From Trichaptum fuscoviolaceum (Eukaryota; Basidiomycota; Agaricomycetes; Hymenochaetales; Trichaptaceae): a stretch of 64,000 nucleotides of DNA. The notes beneath the pieces are model-generated. The model did no database searches and had not been told where the DNA came from. It was given only the letters and a program-made list of their open reading frames with translations. Numbering within the stretch: the first letter of the stretch is position 1; the number at the start of each line of letters is the position of its first letter. The stretch covers positions 6,076,001-6,140,000 of the forward strand of contig CAJSYZ010000005.1 of the NCBI GenBank assembly GCA_910574455.1, given 5' to 3'. This document shows, one piece after another, positions 1 to 10,920 of the stretch. The translations under genes were made by a program, and so were the position numbers.

Positions 1-2937
1 TATTTCGGGCGGTAAAGTCGATGCATAATTTAAGGAAGAGAAGGTAATCCCATTTACGGTTCTCAAGTCTTGCAAAGAGATCCCACCTTGCTTAACCGAC
101 GTGCCGTTGACTGATGCAGAAGACACGTCGGGCCTGGCAGTTGGGGGTGGGGAACTTTTCCGCAAAAATACCTCGTATGCTCGGAGTGGTCTCCTAACTA
201 CACGGTTAATTCCACCGATGATAGACAACGCTTCGTCGATTTCTTCCGTTTTTATAGTCTGAGAAGTTTTTTTCTGACTGATATCCTCTCTGCCGAATGT
301 GCGAGATTTTTCACGTAGGCGCAAAAGAATGGGCTGGAGAAAGAATGTCAGTACAAACGGAAAAATCGATGACTATAAGACCTGTAGTTTACCAGTCCAT
401 TGTGAACTACAGGATGTTCTGGGGCTTTATCGAACAGGCTAATTGCAAGATCCAATTGAGTGCGTGCCGAGGAGGCAAGCTCCTTTGGGCTGTTGTAGGC
501 TGCAATTGAACCCACCACGACCTACGTTCAAAGTTAGACGAAGATGCCCGCGTGGAAAGTAGGGTAGCTTACTCCAACAGAAATGGTGTGGACCCACATT
601 GGCCACTGGCGCATTAAGAGCGACTGCTCGCGCTCACACTCTCGCCGTATAACCTCAAGCACAGTAGTGGCACTCGAGTACGTCGTTAAGAAAGACGGTG
701 CAAACCGGCTTTGTGTGGGATCGGTCGGGTTTTCGCGTAGTGCTCTTACAAATAAGTTTCGATGAATGAAAAGGAGGGCTATCGTGTGCCAAAGGAAGAA
801 AGATGATGAGTTGATCTCCACGTCATTGTCAGCAGAAGACAACTCACTGATTTCTTTGTACACTGTGTGTAGGAATGATGCGATGGACGAAGCATCAGAC
901 CTGTGTTCCGAAGCTGTTTCGTCTATGCAAGGAGGGGAAAATTCGCGGATCTTACGATCCCAGTTCATAATCTCGGAGTATTTCATCGCATTCACGCTGC
1001 ATAGTTTATCTGCAAGAGGGGCAACAACTTCCTTGATGTACAAGTACATCCACCCATGAACTTTACGATTGTGACAATCCCACAAATAATCTATGGTCAG
1101 TAGATGGCGTGTAAGCAAGTAAGAGAAATACATACAAAAAGGACCCCGACCCCTAGCTATACTGGCCTCTACATCGGTCGGAAAGCGACAATCAATTTCA
1201 TTCATGCGGAAAGTGCAAGGTCTGCCCGAACCAAGTGACTAGGCAGCGGCGTGTTATCAGCATCAAGTGCTACCTTTTAAATACGAAGCTGACCTTAAGG
1301 GAATCCAGTTTACAGATTTCCCAAAACAGCATTCTACGCCGATTGACATACTTCATATCGATGCCCCAATTGGATGGATCCCAGTCTTATAATTTTAGTT
1401 AGAGTTGTAGGCGTACTTATCAGACGACTCACGCAGTCCAATCTGTAGTTAGAAACAATCAACAATACGAAAAAGGATAGAATACGATGAAGACGTACAC
1501 TAGAAGCAAGGGAGAAAGACAACGCTTGCATTTTCCATGCAGAATCAAGAGTGCGAGAACTGCAGCTGAAAAATTCGTATAATCCGAGTAGTGCAACAGC
1601 TTGAACTGTTGCTAACGAAGTTCCTTCGAAAATCGACTGCAAGCTGAGCGCCGTGCGAGAAAGCTGACGGAATAGTTCGCCTTCTTCATTGGTAGTCTCT
1701 AATGTTAAGTCACCCATTGACCCACATGCAAAAACCGCAGCCAGGAGGGCAAGACGGTGGACGACGGCCCCCGTTTCATTTTCAGTTTGTTCACGCTTCT
1801 TGTAGAACGCTGGGATGAGTTCCTCAATGATTTGTTCTCGATCAACTGGTCGAAAGAAAAGTGCCACATGTTGTAGGTATGCTTCAGCTAAAGCCGTTGC
1901 GCGTTCGTACGTTGGCAAACGAGACTCAATGAGCAGACGAATCTGAGCTTTTGGAACGTAGACTGGTGAGAACGGAAACGTCTCAGTCAAATGGACAATC
2001 TCAGCGGGTAACTTTGACTGAATAGCCATTTTCTTGTCGTGTATGGGGTCCTGCTCGGTGTTCTTCTGCTAGATTAGAGGGGCATTCGATATTACCACGA
2101 ATGTTGCTTACAGCCATGTATATCTAATTACATGTATATTAGTAAGATATTACAATGTTTCATCATAATAGCTAGCGTACCGCCGCTCCAGATCTGCCAT
2201 AGAACTGGGTCTCTCCTTGGTCGGAAATAGTGAGTGTACCAAATTCGCTGAACACATCCGCTTCCGCGTCAGCCTCAGGTTTTGATGCGATAATATTTCT
2301 GTCCTCAAGGTCATCGATGCCATGCTTGATCATTAGTAACTCTTTCGAAAGAAGAGGATGTGGCGTTGGCGAGGCAACAATCTGTGAAATCTGCAATGCA
2401 TCCTCAAGTTGTTGGATCCGCTCGCTCATTTGAATCAGCTTGCCATGCAACTTTTCTGTATTTGCTAAGACCAATCTTTTGCAGCATTAGAACAAACAGT
2501 ACGATTCAGACGTTGGGAATCGCCACAGACCTCGACCCGTGGCCAGTCGTGAGAGAGCCTAAAATCTCCATGAGCGATGGAGCACTGTCTGGTCGGATCG
2601 TGACTAGTAAACGTACCGTTTGGGCAAATACTTGGACATCCCCTGCGGGTGCACGAGGAACAGGGAAGCTGAACATATATAATGTGAGAGAACTACAATG
2701 GTGATAAAGCGAGCAAGAGACGCTTGCCTTCCTATCACACTTTAACCTCAAACTTTGAGGGTATGTACTGTTAACCTCTCTCTTTAGATGAAACATGGAT
2801 TCTTACCGACGACATTCTGCGCATGCCGCCTCGCCTTGAATTCTCCTCCTTTCTAAGTCGCGCTCGCGTATGTTTAATCGTAAAGATGTGGGTCCAGGAA
2901 CCCCATTAGGACCATCGGCGAGTTTAAAGCTATACAT
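1..2937 (-). CDS. Zn2Cys6 fungal transcription factor (C-terminal part cut by window edge)
   Basis: Nuclear DNA-binding regulator of the Gal4-type zinc-cluster family; target genes unknown. I place the start at the ATG at 2935-2937. Exon 1 carries CAECRR, the next exon LRLKCDRK, then LPCSSCTRRGCPSICPNG, which together give the six zinc-binding cysteines. After two more introns comes GSLTTGHGSR and a coiled-coil-like stretch (TEKLHGKLIQMSERIQQLED) used for dimerisation in this family. The middle-homology region follows in exons around 2029-1334 and 1205-560, including CRFPTDVEAS. An intron at about 560-510 leads to PKELASSARTQLDLAISLFD, and the frame stays open to base 1, so the end lies outside the window. 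All exons can be joined without a frameshift. One intron (2669-2727) seems to use a GC donor. Family assignment is firm; exon borders in the middle are approximate. Confidence 0.85.
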
Positions 2938-3028
2938 CACCGTTGATATGAGAGCATCACAAGAGATTAATCGTAGTACTGAAGCTGCGCGGTGGTGGAA
3001 GTAAGTCTTGAAACCGAGCCCGATGCAG

Positions 3029-3549
3029 CCTGAGCACCAGTCTCCTACCCAAACCCTCCCACGGTTCGGAAGAGGCCGAGGCCTCAGGGTCCAAGTTGAA
3101 GTTGAGGGGACCCATCCTCCCGTAGGGAGGGTCTGGCCTCCAATATTTTAGCCGAGCCCGCTCGTCGTAAGGGTCCACCCCCGAGTGACGCTCACCGTGG
3201 GAACTACTGATCAGAAACACATTTTATGCCCAGATTATATGTACTTAGTAATTAGCTCAATAAATTGGCTCTTAAGTAAATGGCATACAATGATTAAGCT
3301 CTTTTATTCAAAGTACAAAGCTAAAATAATTGAGATAAACTACGAGCCTGAGTTGACTCCCCGCAAGGCCGCCACTCTCACGGTGAGCGTTGCTCGGGGG
3401 TGGACCCTTACGACGAGCGGGCTCGGCTAAAATATTGGAGGCCAGACCCTCCCTACGGGAGGATGGGTCCCCTCAACTTCAACTTGGACCCTGAGGCCTC
3501 GGCCTCTTCCGAACCGTGGGAGGGTTTGGGTAGGAGACTGCCTGAGCAC
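3029..3549. mobile_element. Palindromic MITE with 162-bp TIRs and 9-bp target duplication (Mutator-like)
   Basis: The element proper is 3038-3540. Its first 162 bases (3038-3199) and last 162 bases (3379-3540) are near-perfect inverted repeats that start CAGTCTCC and end GGAGACTG. They enclose 179 bases of AT-rich sequence without a convincing reading frame. It is flanked on both sides by the same nine bases, CCTGAGCAC (3029-3037 and 3541-3549), read directly. Long TIRs plus a 9-bp duplication are typical of Mutator-like elements, so this is most likely a non-autonomous MULE. Open frames inside the arms are mirror images of each other and are not genes. Confidence 0.85.
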
Positions 3550-5592
3550 CTCGGCCCTGCCAGCGACCACACTTACATTTTAATTGATTTGATTTAAATA
3601 CTAGTATTATGTACTTAACTTGAAGGTTAGTACTATAAAAGGTACTACTTAGTAGTACTACTAGTAACGTGAGAAGATTCATGTTTTAATCATTGGGATA
3701 GTGCTCTGTCAGTGTTCGTTAGACTCGGACTGGAACACTCACTGGCTACCCCTAATTCTTTTGCTGAGTGCTGCAACTAAATAACCAAACCTCGGGTCAA
3801 GTTTCGCCGACAGGTCCCTTACTCCCTCCTCTCAATGATGAAAGAAGCAACTGAGAGGCGACTCGGAGAGAAATGGGAAGTGCCCTTTACTCCCGATGGG
3901 AGTTACGGTAGTAAGGGAATGGTTGTAAAGTATGGAAGAGCTAGTTGGATCAACACACAGACCACAGCTTATTCATATGATCACATGTAAGTCATACTTT
4001 ACGTTCTAATAATATTGTTGATCATCAGGAAACGAAGATTTCAGCTTTGGGCGCCCGAGTGAACGAAGTCAGGGGAAACGTCCGAAACGAATGGGGTCTG
4101 ATCCCACCACAAGCCATGTCTCTGATCCGTCTTCCTGATCTGCCAGCTGTGACTCAGGAAAAACGGAAGTCCACACTGTTGGAGTCCGAATTCAAGAGGA
4201 CAACGCACGAATATTTTATTGCTAACTAGTAGTCGAATTATACCATAGGCTTCGGATCTAGCTAGTAAATTTTATAGTGAATGAAATACTTTTGTGTCAC
4301 TTCCATGCCAGTGTGACTGCGACGTGTGAAACAAGTAAGAAACGCGACGGAAATCGCATACATCCAACACACACTACCGCTGATATATAATGCTCGGACT
4401 TAAATAGCCTAGTGATTGAGCAGGTACTTTTCCGCCCCTTTTCTTAGTACAGCTCTGCCTCAAACCACTGGCACCATAAGCTATCGAGAGCTCGCTTGAC
4501 CTCGTCTCGAACAACCTCCGCATATTGTCTACACGACAATTACGCATATTACTCATATTGCTCTCTTAGTCTGATCCAATGAACCAATATGTCACTCATG
4601 ACGTGCTTGAGAAGGATGTTCAGCTATCATCTGGCATCAAGTTCAAGCTTGCGAAACACGATGCAAGGTCTGTTAGACGACAGTGTCACGTCCTACTTAA
4701 CAAATAGGATGTACTCAAATCAGTTTGGAATCCAGAAGACAACCGAAGCTATGGGGGCGTGCACATATACTACTTGCAAAGGTGAGTGCATATTTTCTCA
4801 TTTTATTCATTTGAACATGAGTATTTATGTACTATTAATGATTAGAAATATTTCAGTCTTCTTTAGGCTCCGATGCGTTATCAATGTGCACATTCCTTCC
4901 ACTCAAGAATGGGTTTGTATACACCGTTTCACAGTCCTACAACAACCATCACGATCTTATCATCAGGTCTTTACCCTCCCTGAGACTGATCATTGCTATC
5001 TTTTGATACGATATCTTCCAGGCCAGACGTTCGTGAAAGGTGTTAATTGACACTAATGCTTTCCTGTACTACACAAGATTGTCCTCCAGGCCTCACTTCT
5101 GAAGAGCCCTGCATGGAGAATCGAATGCAAAACTTCTATGATTATAGACTGCGCGTGACTTTTCATCTCAGATCGGATGGCTCCATATGATATTTCTACA
5201 ATTCAACGCGGTATCGATAGTGGCCGAACAGGTACCTTGATGCGGAAGCATACATACCACTGCGGTGTAGTATACCCATCTTCGCTTTGTATGTCGAATG
5301 ATCATTCTATCCTTCGAATTGAGACAGACTAGACTATCATGTTTCATTTCTAACACTCAAAAGCATTGCCCAATCTCGTGAGACTTCGTAGGCTACCGAT
5401 CGATATCGACCAGAGCATATCAACTTAACGACAAATAACAGCATCTGCGACCCGCCCGCCGCGCTTCCTTACACCGGAAACGCCACGTTGCTTACGGGAG
5501 AGGCACCCTTTACTTGAACTCGACGAATTCTCTTCATTCAAGTGCGATCGAAAGCCAGCTTGACGCAAAGTGCGATGGTGGTTCCGATCCAT
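3550..5592. other. Long gene-poor stretch with possible coding remnants
   Basis: No gene can be named here. A 51-codon frame on the plus strand (3835-3990) has normal-looking codon use and ends beside a possible intron donor; a second open piece follows at about 4047-4229. Around 4580-4660 one frame reads YVTHDV...LSSG, which vaguely recalls the beta-sheet region before the heme loop of P450s, but nothing supports it further. Base composition is AT-rich and similar to other intergenic DNA in the window. Most likely decayed sequence. Confidence 0.4.
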
Positions 5593-5600
5593 TATTTAAA
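5593..5600 (+). promoter_or_regulatory. TATA-like box upstream of the repeat-protein gene
   Basis: TATTTAAA lies about 120 bases before the ATG at 5720, in an otherwise mixed-composition region. Its position fits a core promoter for the 13-residue-repeat protein, with a 5' UTR of under 100 bases. Assigned by position and sequence only. Confidence 0.35.
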
Positions 5601-5719
5601 TGGTGGACACCCGGAGCGGTTGTCATAATTGCTAAAATGCATCCAGTAGATATACATATAAAGGGCAGAATGATTCGTACCTGACGACATATACGCCCCA
5701 TTCCACGCCAGTTTTCATT

Positions 5720-6448
5720 ATGAGCTCCTCAGGATACACCATTGGCCAAGGCGTTACGCTCGACGACGGTCCCACACCCATTGGGCAAGGTGTTACAATC
5801 GACGACGGTCCCGCGCCCATCGGGCAGGGCGCTACGCTCGACGACGGTCCCACACCCATCGGGCAAGGTGTTACAATCGACGACGGTCCCGCGCCCATCG
5901 GGCAGGGCGCTACGCTCGACGACGGTCCCACACCCATTGGGCAAGGTGTTACAATCGACGACGGTCCCGCGCCCATCGGGCAGGGCGCTACGCTCGACGA
6001 TGGTCCCGCACCCATCGGGCAGGGCGCTACGCTCGACAATGGTCCCGCACCCATCGGGCAGGGCGCTACGCTCGACGATGGTCCCGCAACCATTGGGCAA
6101 GGTGTTACAATCGACGACGGTCCCAAACCCATCATTTTTCATATCGGACAAGGCGTTAAGCTCGACGACGGTCCCACGCCCATCGGGCAAGGTGTTACAA
6201 TCGACGACGGTCCCAAAACCATCATTTTTCACATCGGACAAGGCGTTAAGCTCGACGACGGTCCCACGCCCATCGGGCAAGGTGTTACGCTCGACGATGG
6301 TCCCGCACCCATCGGACAAGGTGTTGCACTCGATGACGGACCCGCTCCCATTGGAGAGGGCGCTAAACTCGAGGACCGACCCACACCCATCGGAGAGGGT
6401 GCCAAATTCAAGACACCTATTGGGCAAGGAGCAACGCTTCAAGAGTGA
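5720..6448 (+). CDS. Protein built of 13-residue tandem repeats (IGQGVTLDDGPTP type), unknown function
   Basis: A single 242-residue frame starts with MSSSGYT and then consists almost entirely of the 13-residue unit IGQG[VA]T[LI]DDGP[TA]P. I count 16 full units and two shortened ones. Two units are separated by an inserted IIFH. The last units drift (IGEGAKLEDRPTP, IGEGAKF) and the protein ends IGQGATLQE. There is no signal peptide, membrane segment or cysteine; it is acidic and rich in Gly, Asp and Pro. Because the DNA unit is 39 bp, a multiple of three, several other frames on both strands are also open. This frame is preferred because it alone has an ATG just before the array, and its divergent last units end in a stop close after the array. 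I do not recognise the family. A repetitive beta-structure or a disordered acidic polymer are both possible. Confidence 0.5.
   Translation: MSSSGYTIGQGVTLDDGPTPIGQGVTIDDGPAPIGQGATLDDGPTPIGQGVTIDDGPAPIGQGATLDDGPTPIGQGVTIDDGPAPIGQGATLDDGPAPIGQGATLDNGPAPIGQGATLDDGPATIGQGVTIDDGPKPIIFHIGQGVKLDDGPTPIGQGVTIDDGPKTIIFHIGQGVKLDDGPTPIGQGVTLDDGPAPIGQGVALDDGPAPIGEGAKLEDRPTPIGEGAKFKTPIGQGATLQE
5741..6440. repeat. 39-bp minisatellite array
   Basis: About 17 to 18 copies of a 39-bp unit beginning ATCGGGCAGGGCGCTACG. Neighbouring units alternate between two versions (with GTTACAATC or GCTACGCTC), giving a 78-bp higher-order period in the first half. Two insertions of 12 bp (encoding IIFH) sit at identical places in two copies of a larger block, pointing to a later block duplication. 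All length changes are multiples of three, as expected if coding selection acts on it. Confidence 0.9.
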
Positions 6449-7177
6449 AGTAACGACCGAGTTGAGTACCTTTGTCACTCAGACAAAGAGCCAGTAGGGT
6501 GCATCAGTCACGGTAACCTCAACATCGTATAGAAACTGATTCTTGACAGTAGACCAGTGGCCGCTGTACTGTCGATGCGTCCGAGCGAAGATTTAAGGGG
6601 CGCGGATGGTTGATTGTATGGACCAAACTTTTCTCTTCACTTTATACGACACTGTCTTTAAATACCAGATTTCGCTTGGATTATGCTTCGGAGACGTCTG
6701 CCGAAGCTCTACGGTCGTTCTAATTGTATAATTTCTGCACAGCCAATTGAGCATTGAAAATAGACAGCAACGACATTTTGCAGGAAACTGACCATTCGTC
6801 CAGCTTGTCGCAATTCGACTTCAAGCAAAAGAGAGTGACAGAAACTGTGGACCAGACGATAGAAAACCACAAACTCTTCGTTTCTGTCAGTAATTCTTGT
6901 AAATGTTGGCTGTCATCGCTATACGAACTGCTTATCAGCGCTCACACTGCATTATAACTTTCATGCGCAATTCAAACATGTTTAGCAAACAGGAATGCGG
7001 ATTATCCATATGTAGGGGCTAACATTATATGTTACCAATCTCAGAAGTACCATTATGAGTTCTTCGCAAGAGGAGAGATCTGGGGTAGACCGGGATAATA
7101 TGTCGTCGGAATAGTCCTACAACAGCAAGAACGGAGAAGTCAGTAGAATCCACGACGACACATAATCGATATGTAGC
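6449..7177. other. Intergenic, no gene seen
   Basis: Between the stop of the repeat-protein gene and the 3' end of the minus-strand rhamnogalacturonase. Short frames only (the longest about 67 codons at 6754-6957, without domain features). It probably holds the two convergent 3' UTRs. Confidence 0.5.
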
Positions 7178-8800
7178 TCACGGAATGGGGATGGACGAGT
7201 CAGTCGCAAATCCAGCCGAGAGATCACCAGTGAGCGTGGGCGGCGAAGTAAATCCAGCTGGGCGAGTGGCTGTCACAGTGGTGACCGCGTAGCTTGACGC
7301 ACTGCCAGATCGTAAGCATGATCCGCCGGTGCCAAACGCACTTTCGCATTTCCAGACAGCCGAGCCAGTGTTGGACCAGAGGTTCACGTTGCTTAGGGTT
7401 ATGCCAGTGCAAGGGGCACCGTCAGCACACAAGAACTGAATTGGAGGACGCGCAACTCCGTCGACGACGGCACCGTCCCAACCCTGTAGTAAAGCAAAAG
7501 CAGATAGCTGAAAAAACGGCCTTCAAGTTCAGATATGAGACTCGGGCTTACGGAGAAGGTGATGTTGCTGAGGGCCACACCATTTCCTGCGGCCTGCGTC
7601 TGGGATGACCAGTATTGGTTGACATCGAGACCGTAGGCAGTGTTGTGTGAGAGGAAATTCTCGAATAGCACGTTCTTGACATAGCCGTCACCTCCCCAGG
7701 ACTTGATCATGAAGATTTGGTTTCCACCGTTAGTGTAGACGTTGCGATACACGATGTTCTCTATCGCTGTCCCAACTCCGAGAGATCCTATAGCACTGCC
7801 TCCGGACTGGTTGCACCATATACGTTCGATCAGGATGTTGTTCGCCGGTGACTTGACTGTAACGCATTCGTCGCGGTTTGTCACTTCAACATCGTGAATC
7901 CAGTAGTTGGTGCCTTAATATAGAATTAGATAACAATTATTTCGTTGAGTGCAAAACGTAAACACACCCCAAACATCAACGCCATCGGAGCCTCCCAAGT
8001 TGGTGCCGCGAATAGCCAAGTTGTACACTTCACCATTCGATCCTGCTTGGATGACGAGATGGAACTCCGGAGCTTTCATAATATAGCAAATTAATCAAGT
8101 CTCAAAGTGCATGTGAGGATTGGAGGCCCTACAGTCAACAAGAATGAGATCATGCATTGACCAGTTCGTTGAAGTCACAATGCGGACAAGACGAGGTCTG
8201 GTTAACGAAACATTAGTAAGAGGCGCCTCAATAACTTTTTGGACAACACGTACCCTGCATTCCTGCATTGATAGCCATAGCCCTGGATGGCACCAGCACT
8301 GTTGCTGGAAAAGAATTCGAAATCATTCGCATTCGTAATCGCGATCATGTTGCCACCCGAAGTACCTATAAACCTCTGAGTAAATGAACGCGAAGAAAGA
8401 GCGGTTGCACCTACTAGTGCGGTAGATTACCCCATCCAACTGGAAGGCCCACTTAGTTCCACCACTAAGATTCACCCAAGTCTGCATATTGTAGTTTCCA
8501 GCAGGAACGTAAAGCGTAGAACCAGAATTTTTAAGAACACAATTGGTAAACGCGCTTGCAATAGCAGGTCCGATATCCTAAACGATATTAGAATGTGAGT
8601 TGGTATACGATACATAAGCCTGAGGAAGGGGGAAAGCAACGCACGCTAGATCCAATGGAGCCACCATAGTTTAGCACGTTACAAATTGTCGCCTGCTTAG
8701 CTGACCTCGAAGTCGTAGGACCAACCGAGCCGCTAAGTTGTCCGAAAGCAACCGTGGACGCAAGGAAGAGCGACAGAAGACGAATGATACCGAAAGCCAT
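7178..8800 (-). CDS. Secreted rhamnogalacturonan hydrolase, GH28
   Basis: Endo-acting pectin backbone enzyme that cleaves galacturonic acid-rhamnose linkages outside the cell. The start at 8800 gives the signal peptide [20 protein letters not shown]. Seven exons join without frameshift: introns fall after GGSIGSS, within YRTSTSGG, after CRNAG, inside VDSPEFH, after GVDVWG, and after ALSNITFS. The GH28 parallel beta-helix is recognisable, and the catalytic region reads [15 protein letters not shown] followed by [13 protein letters not shown]. The NxDEC motif with GSLG in place of the polygalacturonase NxDDC and GHG marks the rhamnogalacturonase branch. A Cys-rich end ([18 protein letters not shown]) precedes the stop at 7178. 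Length of roughly 440 residues is normal for the family. It has no close neighbour of related function except the GH16 and AA9 genes elsewhere in the window. Confidence 0.9.
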
Positions 8801-9684
8801 AGTAAATGTTACAGACGTGTAATCTGTTAACTCGATACGATGACGACGAAAGTTGCCCTCTTAATACTCTTGGCGGAAGATTTTCGCATATTTCATAGAC
8901 AGAGGGGGTATTGCAGATGCTCATGTGGCTCTATCACTTGCAATACCCGCAGCGTAGAACTCCGGTCGGTTAGGTCTGTAACCATGCGCAGATACCGATT
9001 CCGAAGCCTGGTGACGAATGTTGTACAAGCAACACAGTAGTTTGTTTGGGTGGATCGGCCATGAGGATTCGACGTAGCGCTGTATTCACTAGCGAAGAAG
9101 GAAGAAAGGCTGGAGACAGAGTTGAGTAGTTTTGCAAGGCAATAGGCCCGCAACGTGACGGACCGCTAGTTCCTCCGCCCAGACGAATCTCGCCCATACT
9201 AAGGAACGTGAAACAGCACACAATTTGTATGCGGATGTATTGAAGAGAATAAAGGGCCTATTCAAGTCGCTCGTTGAACAAGTTGTAAGTAGGCCCGCCG
9301 AGAAATAGCCATAGTTAAAAGCCTATTCAGTCTTTTCGTAGATCAACAAGTTTCCGCCGGACCACGTCTGCTCCGAGCGGGCCGCGCATTCAAAGCAGCG
9401 TTGGAAGCGAATGACGGGTTGCGGATAGAGGAACATAGAAGTTTTACGGACGATATTTCTTCATATCAGGCGGGTCTTTGTGTTTTTCTGCAATTTCGGT
9501 TGGGGAAAAGAAGGAGAAGAAGCCTGAGCTCGGAGGAGGAAGTGCCATTTACGGAGTCCGAGTGGTGGCTTCCAAAATAGGACGTGTCAAGTTTTGCATT
9601 TCTTCTTGTCAGCGCTTGCTGAACTCTCAATACGTTGAACAACAACCTTGCTTGTATCTGGGCTCAAATCAACAAAAGCTTTCA
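8801..9684. other. Divergent promoter region
   Basis: It lies between the divergently transcribed rhamnogalacturonase (minus) and eIF3g (plus). Only short shadow frames are present. No clear TATA motif was seen for either gene, and no repeat was found. Confidence 0.5.
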
Positions 9685-10920
9685 ATGGCACTAGCAAAGT
9701 AAGTATGGCTTTAGCGTCATAAACAAACACTTAATGGATGTCCTTCAGCGGTCAAAAGACATCATGGGCGGATGATGTAGATGAGTTTGGTATGTCATAT
9801 TACTATCTTTTGCTTTCCTTTATTTATCACTTGTTTTCCAGAGCAACCATCAGGGCGTCCTTCAAAAAAGCTGGAAGAACCAACGACATCAGTTGATGAA
9901 AATGGCATCGTGACCATTGTCGAATATGCTGTAAATGATGAGGGGAAGAAAGTGAAGGTGAGTTGGAACCGTTCAGTTACCATGGTCTAACCTGACAACT
10001 TGAGTAGATTACCAAGCGGATAAAGCGGACGCTTCAAAAGGCTGTTGTAGACCATGCAGTAGCAGAGCGGAAGACATGGGCAAAGTTTGGGCAGGATCGG
10101 GGGAAAAAGCCGGGGCCTGATCGGGCGACGACGACAGTGGGCGAGAATGTGACTCTGAAGCTTAGTGCGGGTAACAAGGTATGTTGTACGGTTTTCTGAC
10201 TACTATTATGCTTTCTAACGCAGGAACCTACCTATGCGTAGACCACTGAACCGGAACAATCGGCAGAGCAGGCGATGAAGGCAAACCTTGCGAAGGCAGG
10301 TGCTGGAAAGGTGTTGTGTCGTCTCTGCAAGGGCGACCATTTCACTGCAAAGTGCCCGTACAAAGACTCTCTTGCAGGTCTGGATGCTCCTGGTATCGGT
10401 GGAACTGGTGAGCATTGAGTTCTTGGCTCTTCCACGTCTCCGCTGACTTTACTGGCTCTGAACAGATTTACCACCTGCGGATGATGATTTCGGTCGTGAA
10501 TCCACCGCTCCCTCAAACTCGATAGGAGGAAAATATGTCCCGCCATCTATGCGTGCAGGTGCAAGTGGTCGACCTGGGGAGACGATGGGGGGCCGACCAG
10601 GCAATCGGGACGACCTCCCGACATTGCGTGTTACGAATGTATCAGAGGACACGTCGGACCAGGACCTGCGGGATTTGTTTGGTGCATTTGGGCGTGTTGC
10701 GCGCGTGTACGTTGGCCGCGACCGTGAGACAGGAGCAAGCAAAGGATATGCGTTCGTAAGCTTTGAGGATCGGGCGACAGCCGAAAAGGCGCTGGAGAGA
10801 GTCCACGGTAGGGGTTACGACAACCTCATTCTCTCAGTACAGTGGTCACGTAAGTAGGTATCTCTCTCTACTTCAACTCTTGCTTACTTCCTTCATACAG
10901 AGCCGAGGGAACAACGCTAG
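9685..10920 (+). CDS. TIF35: Translation initiation factor eIF3 subunit g
   Basis: RNA-binding subunit of eIF3, needed for scanning and reinitiation on the 40S ribosome in the cytoplasm. The ATG at 9685 starts a 14-base first exon (MALA...). After splicing the protein reads NGQKTSWADDVDEFEQP, the conserved eIF3g N-terminus. The eIF3g N-domain continues to TLKLSAGNK. A zinc-knuckle (CRLCKGDHFTAKCP) follows, then YVPPSMRAG and a C-terminal RRM with RNP2 LRVTNV and RNP1 KGYAFVSF. Introns interrupt at 9699, in DEFE, after NDEGKKVK, after SAGNK, after GIGGT and just before the last exon, which encodes only the final residues up to the TAG at 10918-10920. Domain order and length (about 290 residues) match the family. 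A housekeeping gene with no frame damage. Confidence 0.93.

Noticed and set aside
2957..3597. Two frames in the MITE arms encoding the same peptide (DPYDERARLKYWRPDPPYGR)
   Set aside because: They are mirror images created by the inverted repeat, not independent genes.
4580..4760. Possible P450 remnant (YVTHDV...LSSG)
   Set aside because: No heme loop, ExxR or I-helix nearby; the likeness is too short.
5632..6497. Other long open frames across the 39-bp array (minus 5632-6135 and 5729-6478, plus 5742-6497)
   Set aside because: They follow automatically from a stop-free 39-bp unit. The 5742 plus frame lacks an ATG at its start, and the others lack a sensible start and end around the array.
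7294..7608. Plus-strand frames over the rhamnogalacturonase
   Set aside because: Antisense shadows of a well-supported minus-strand gene.
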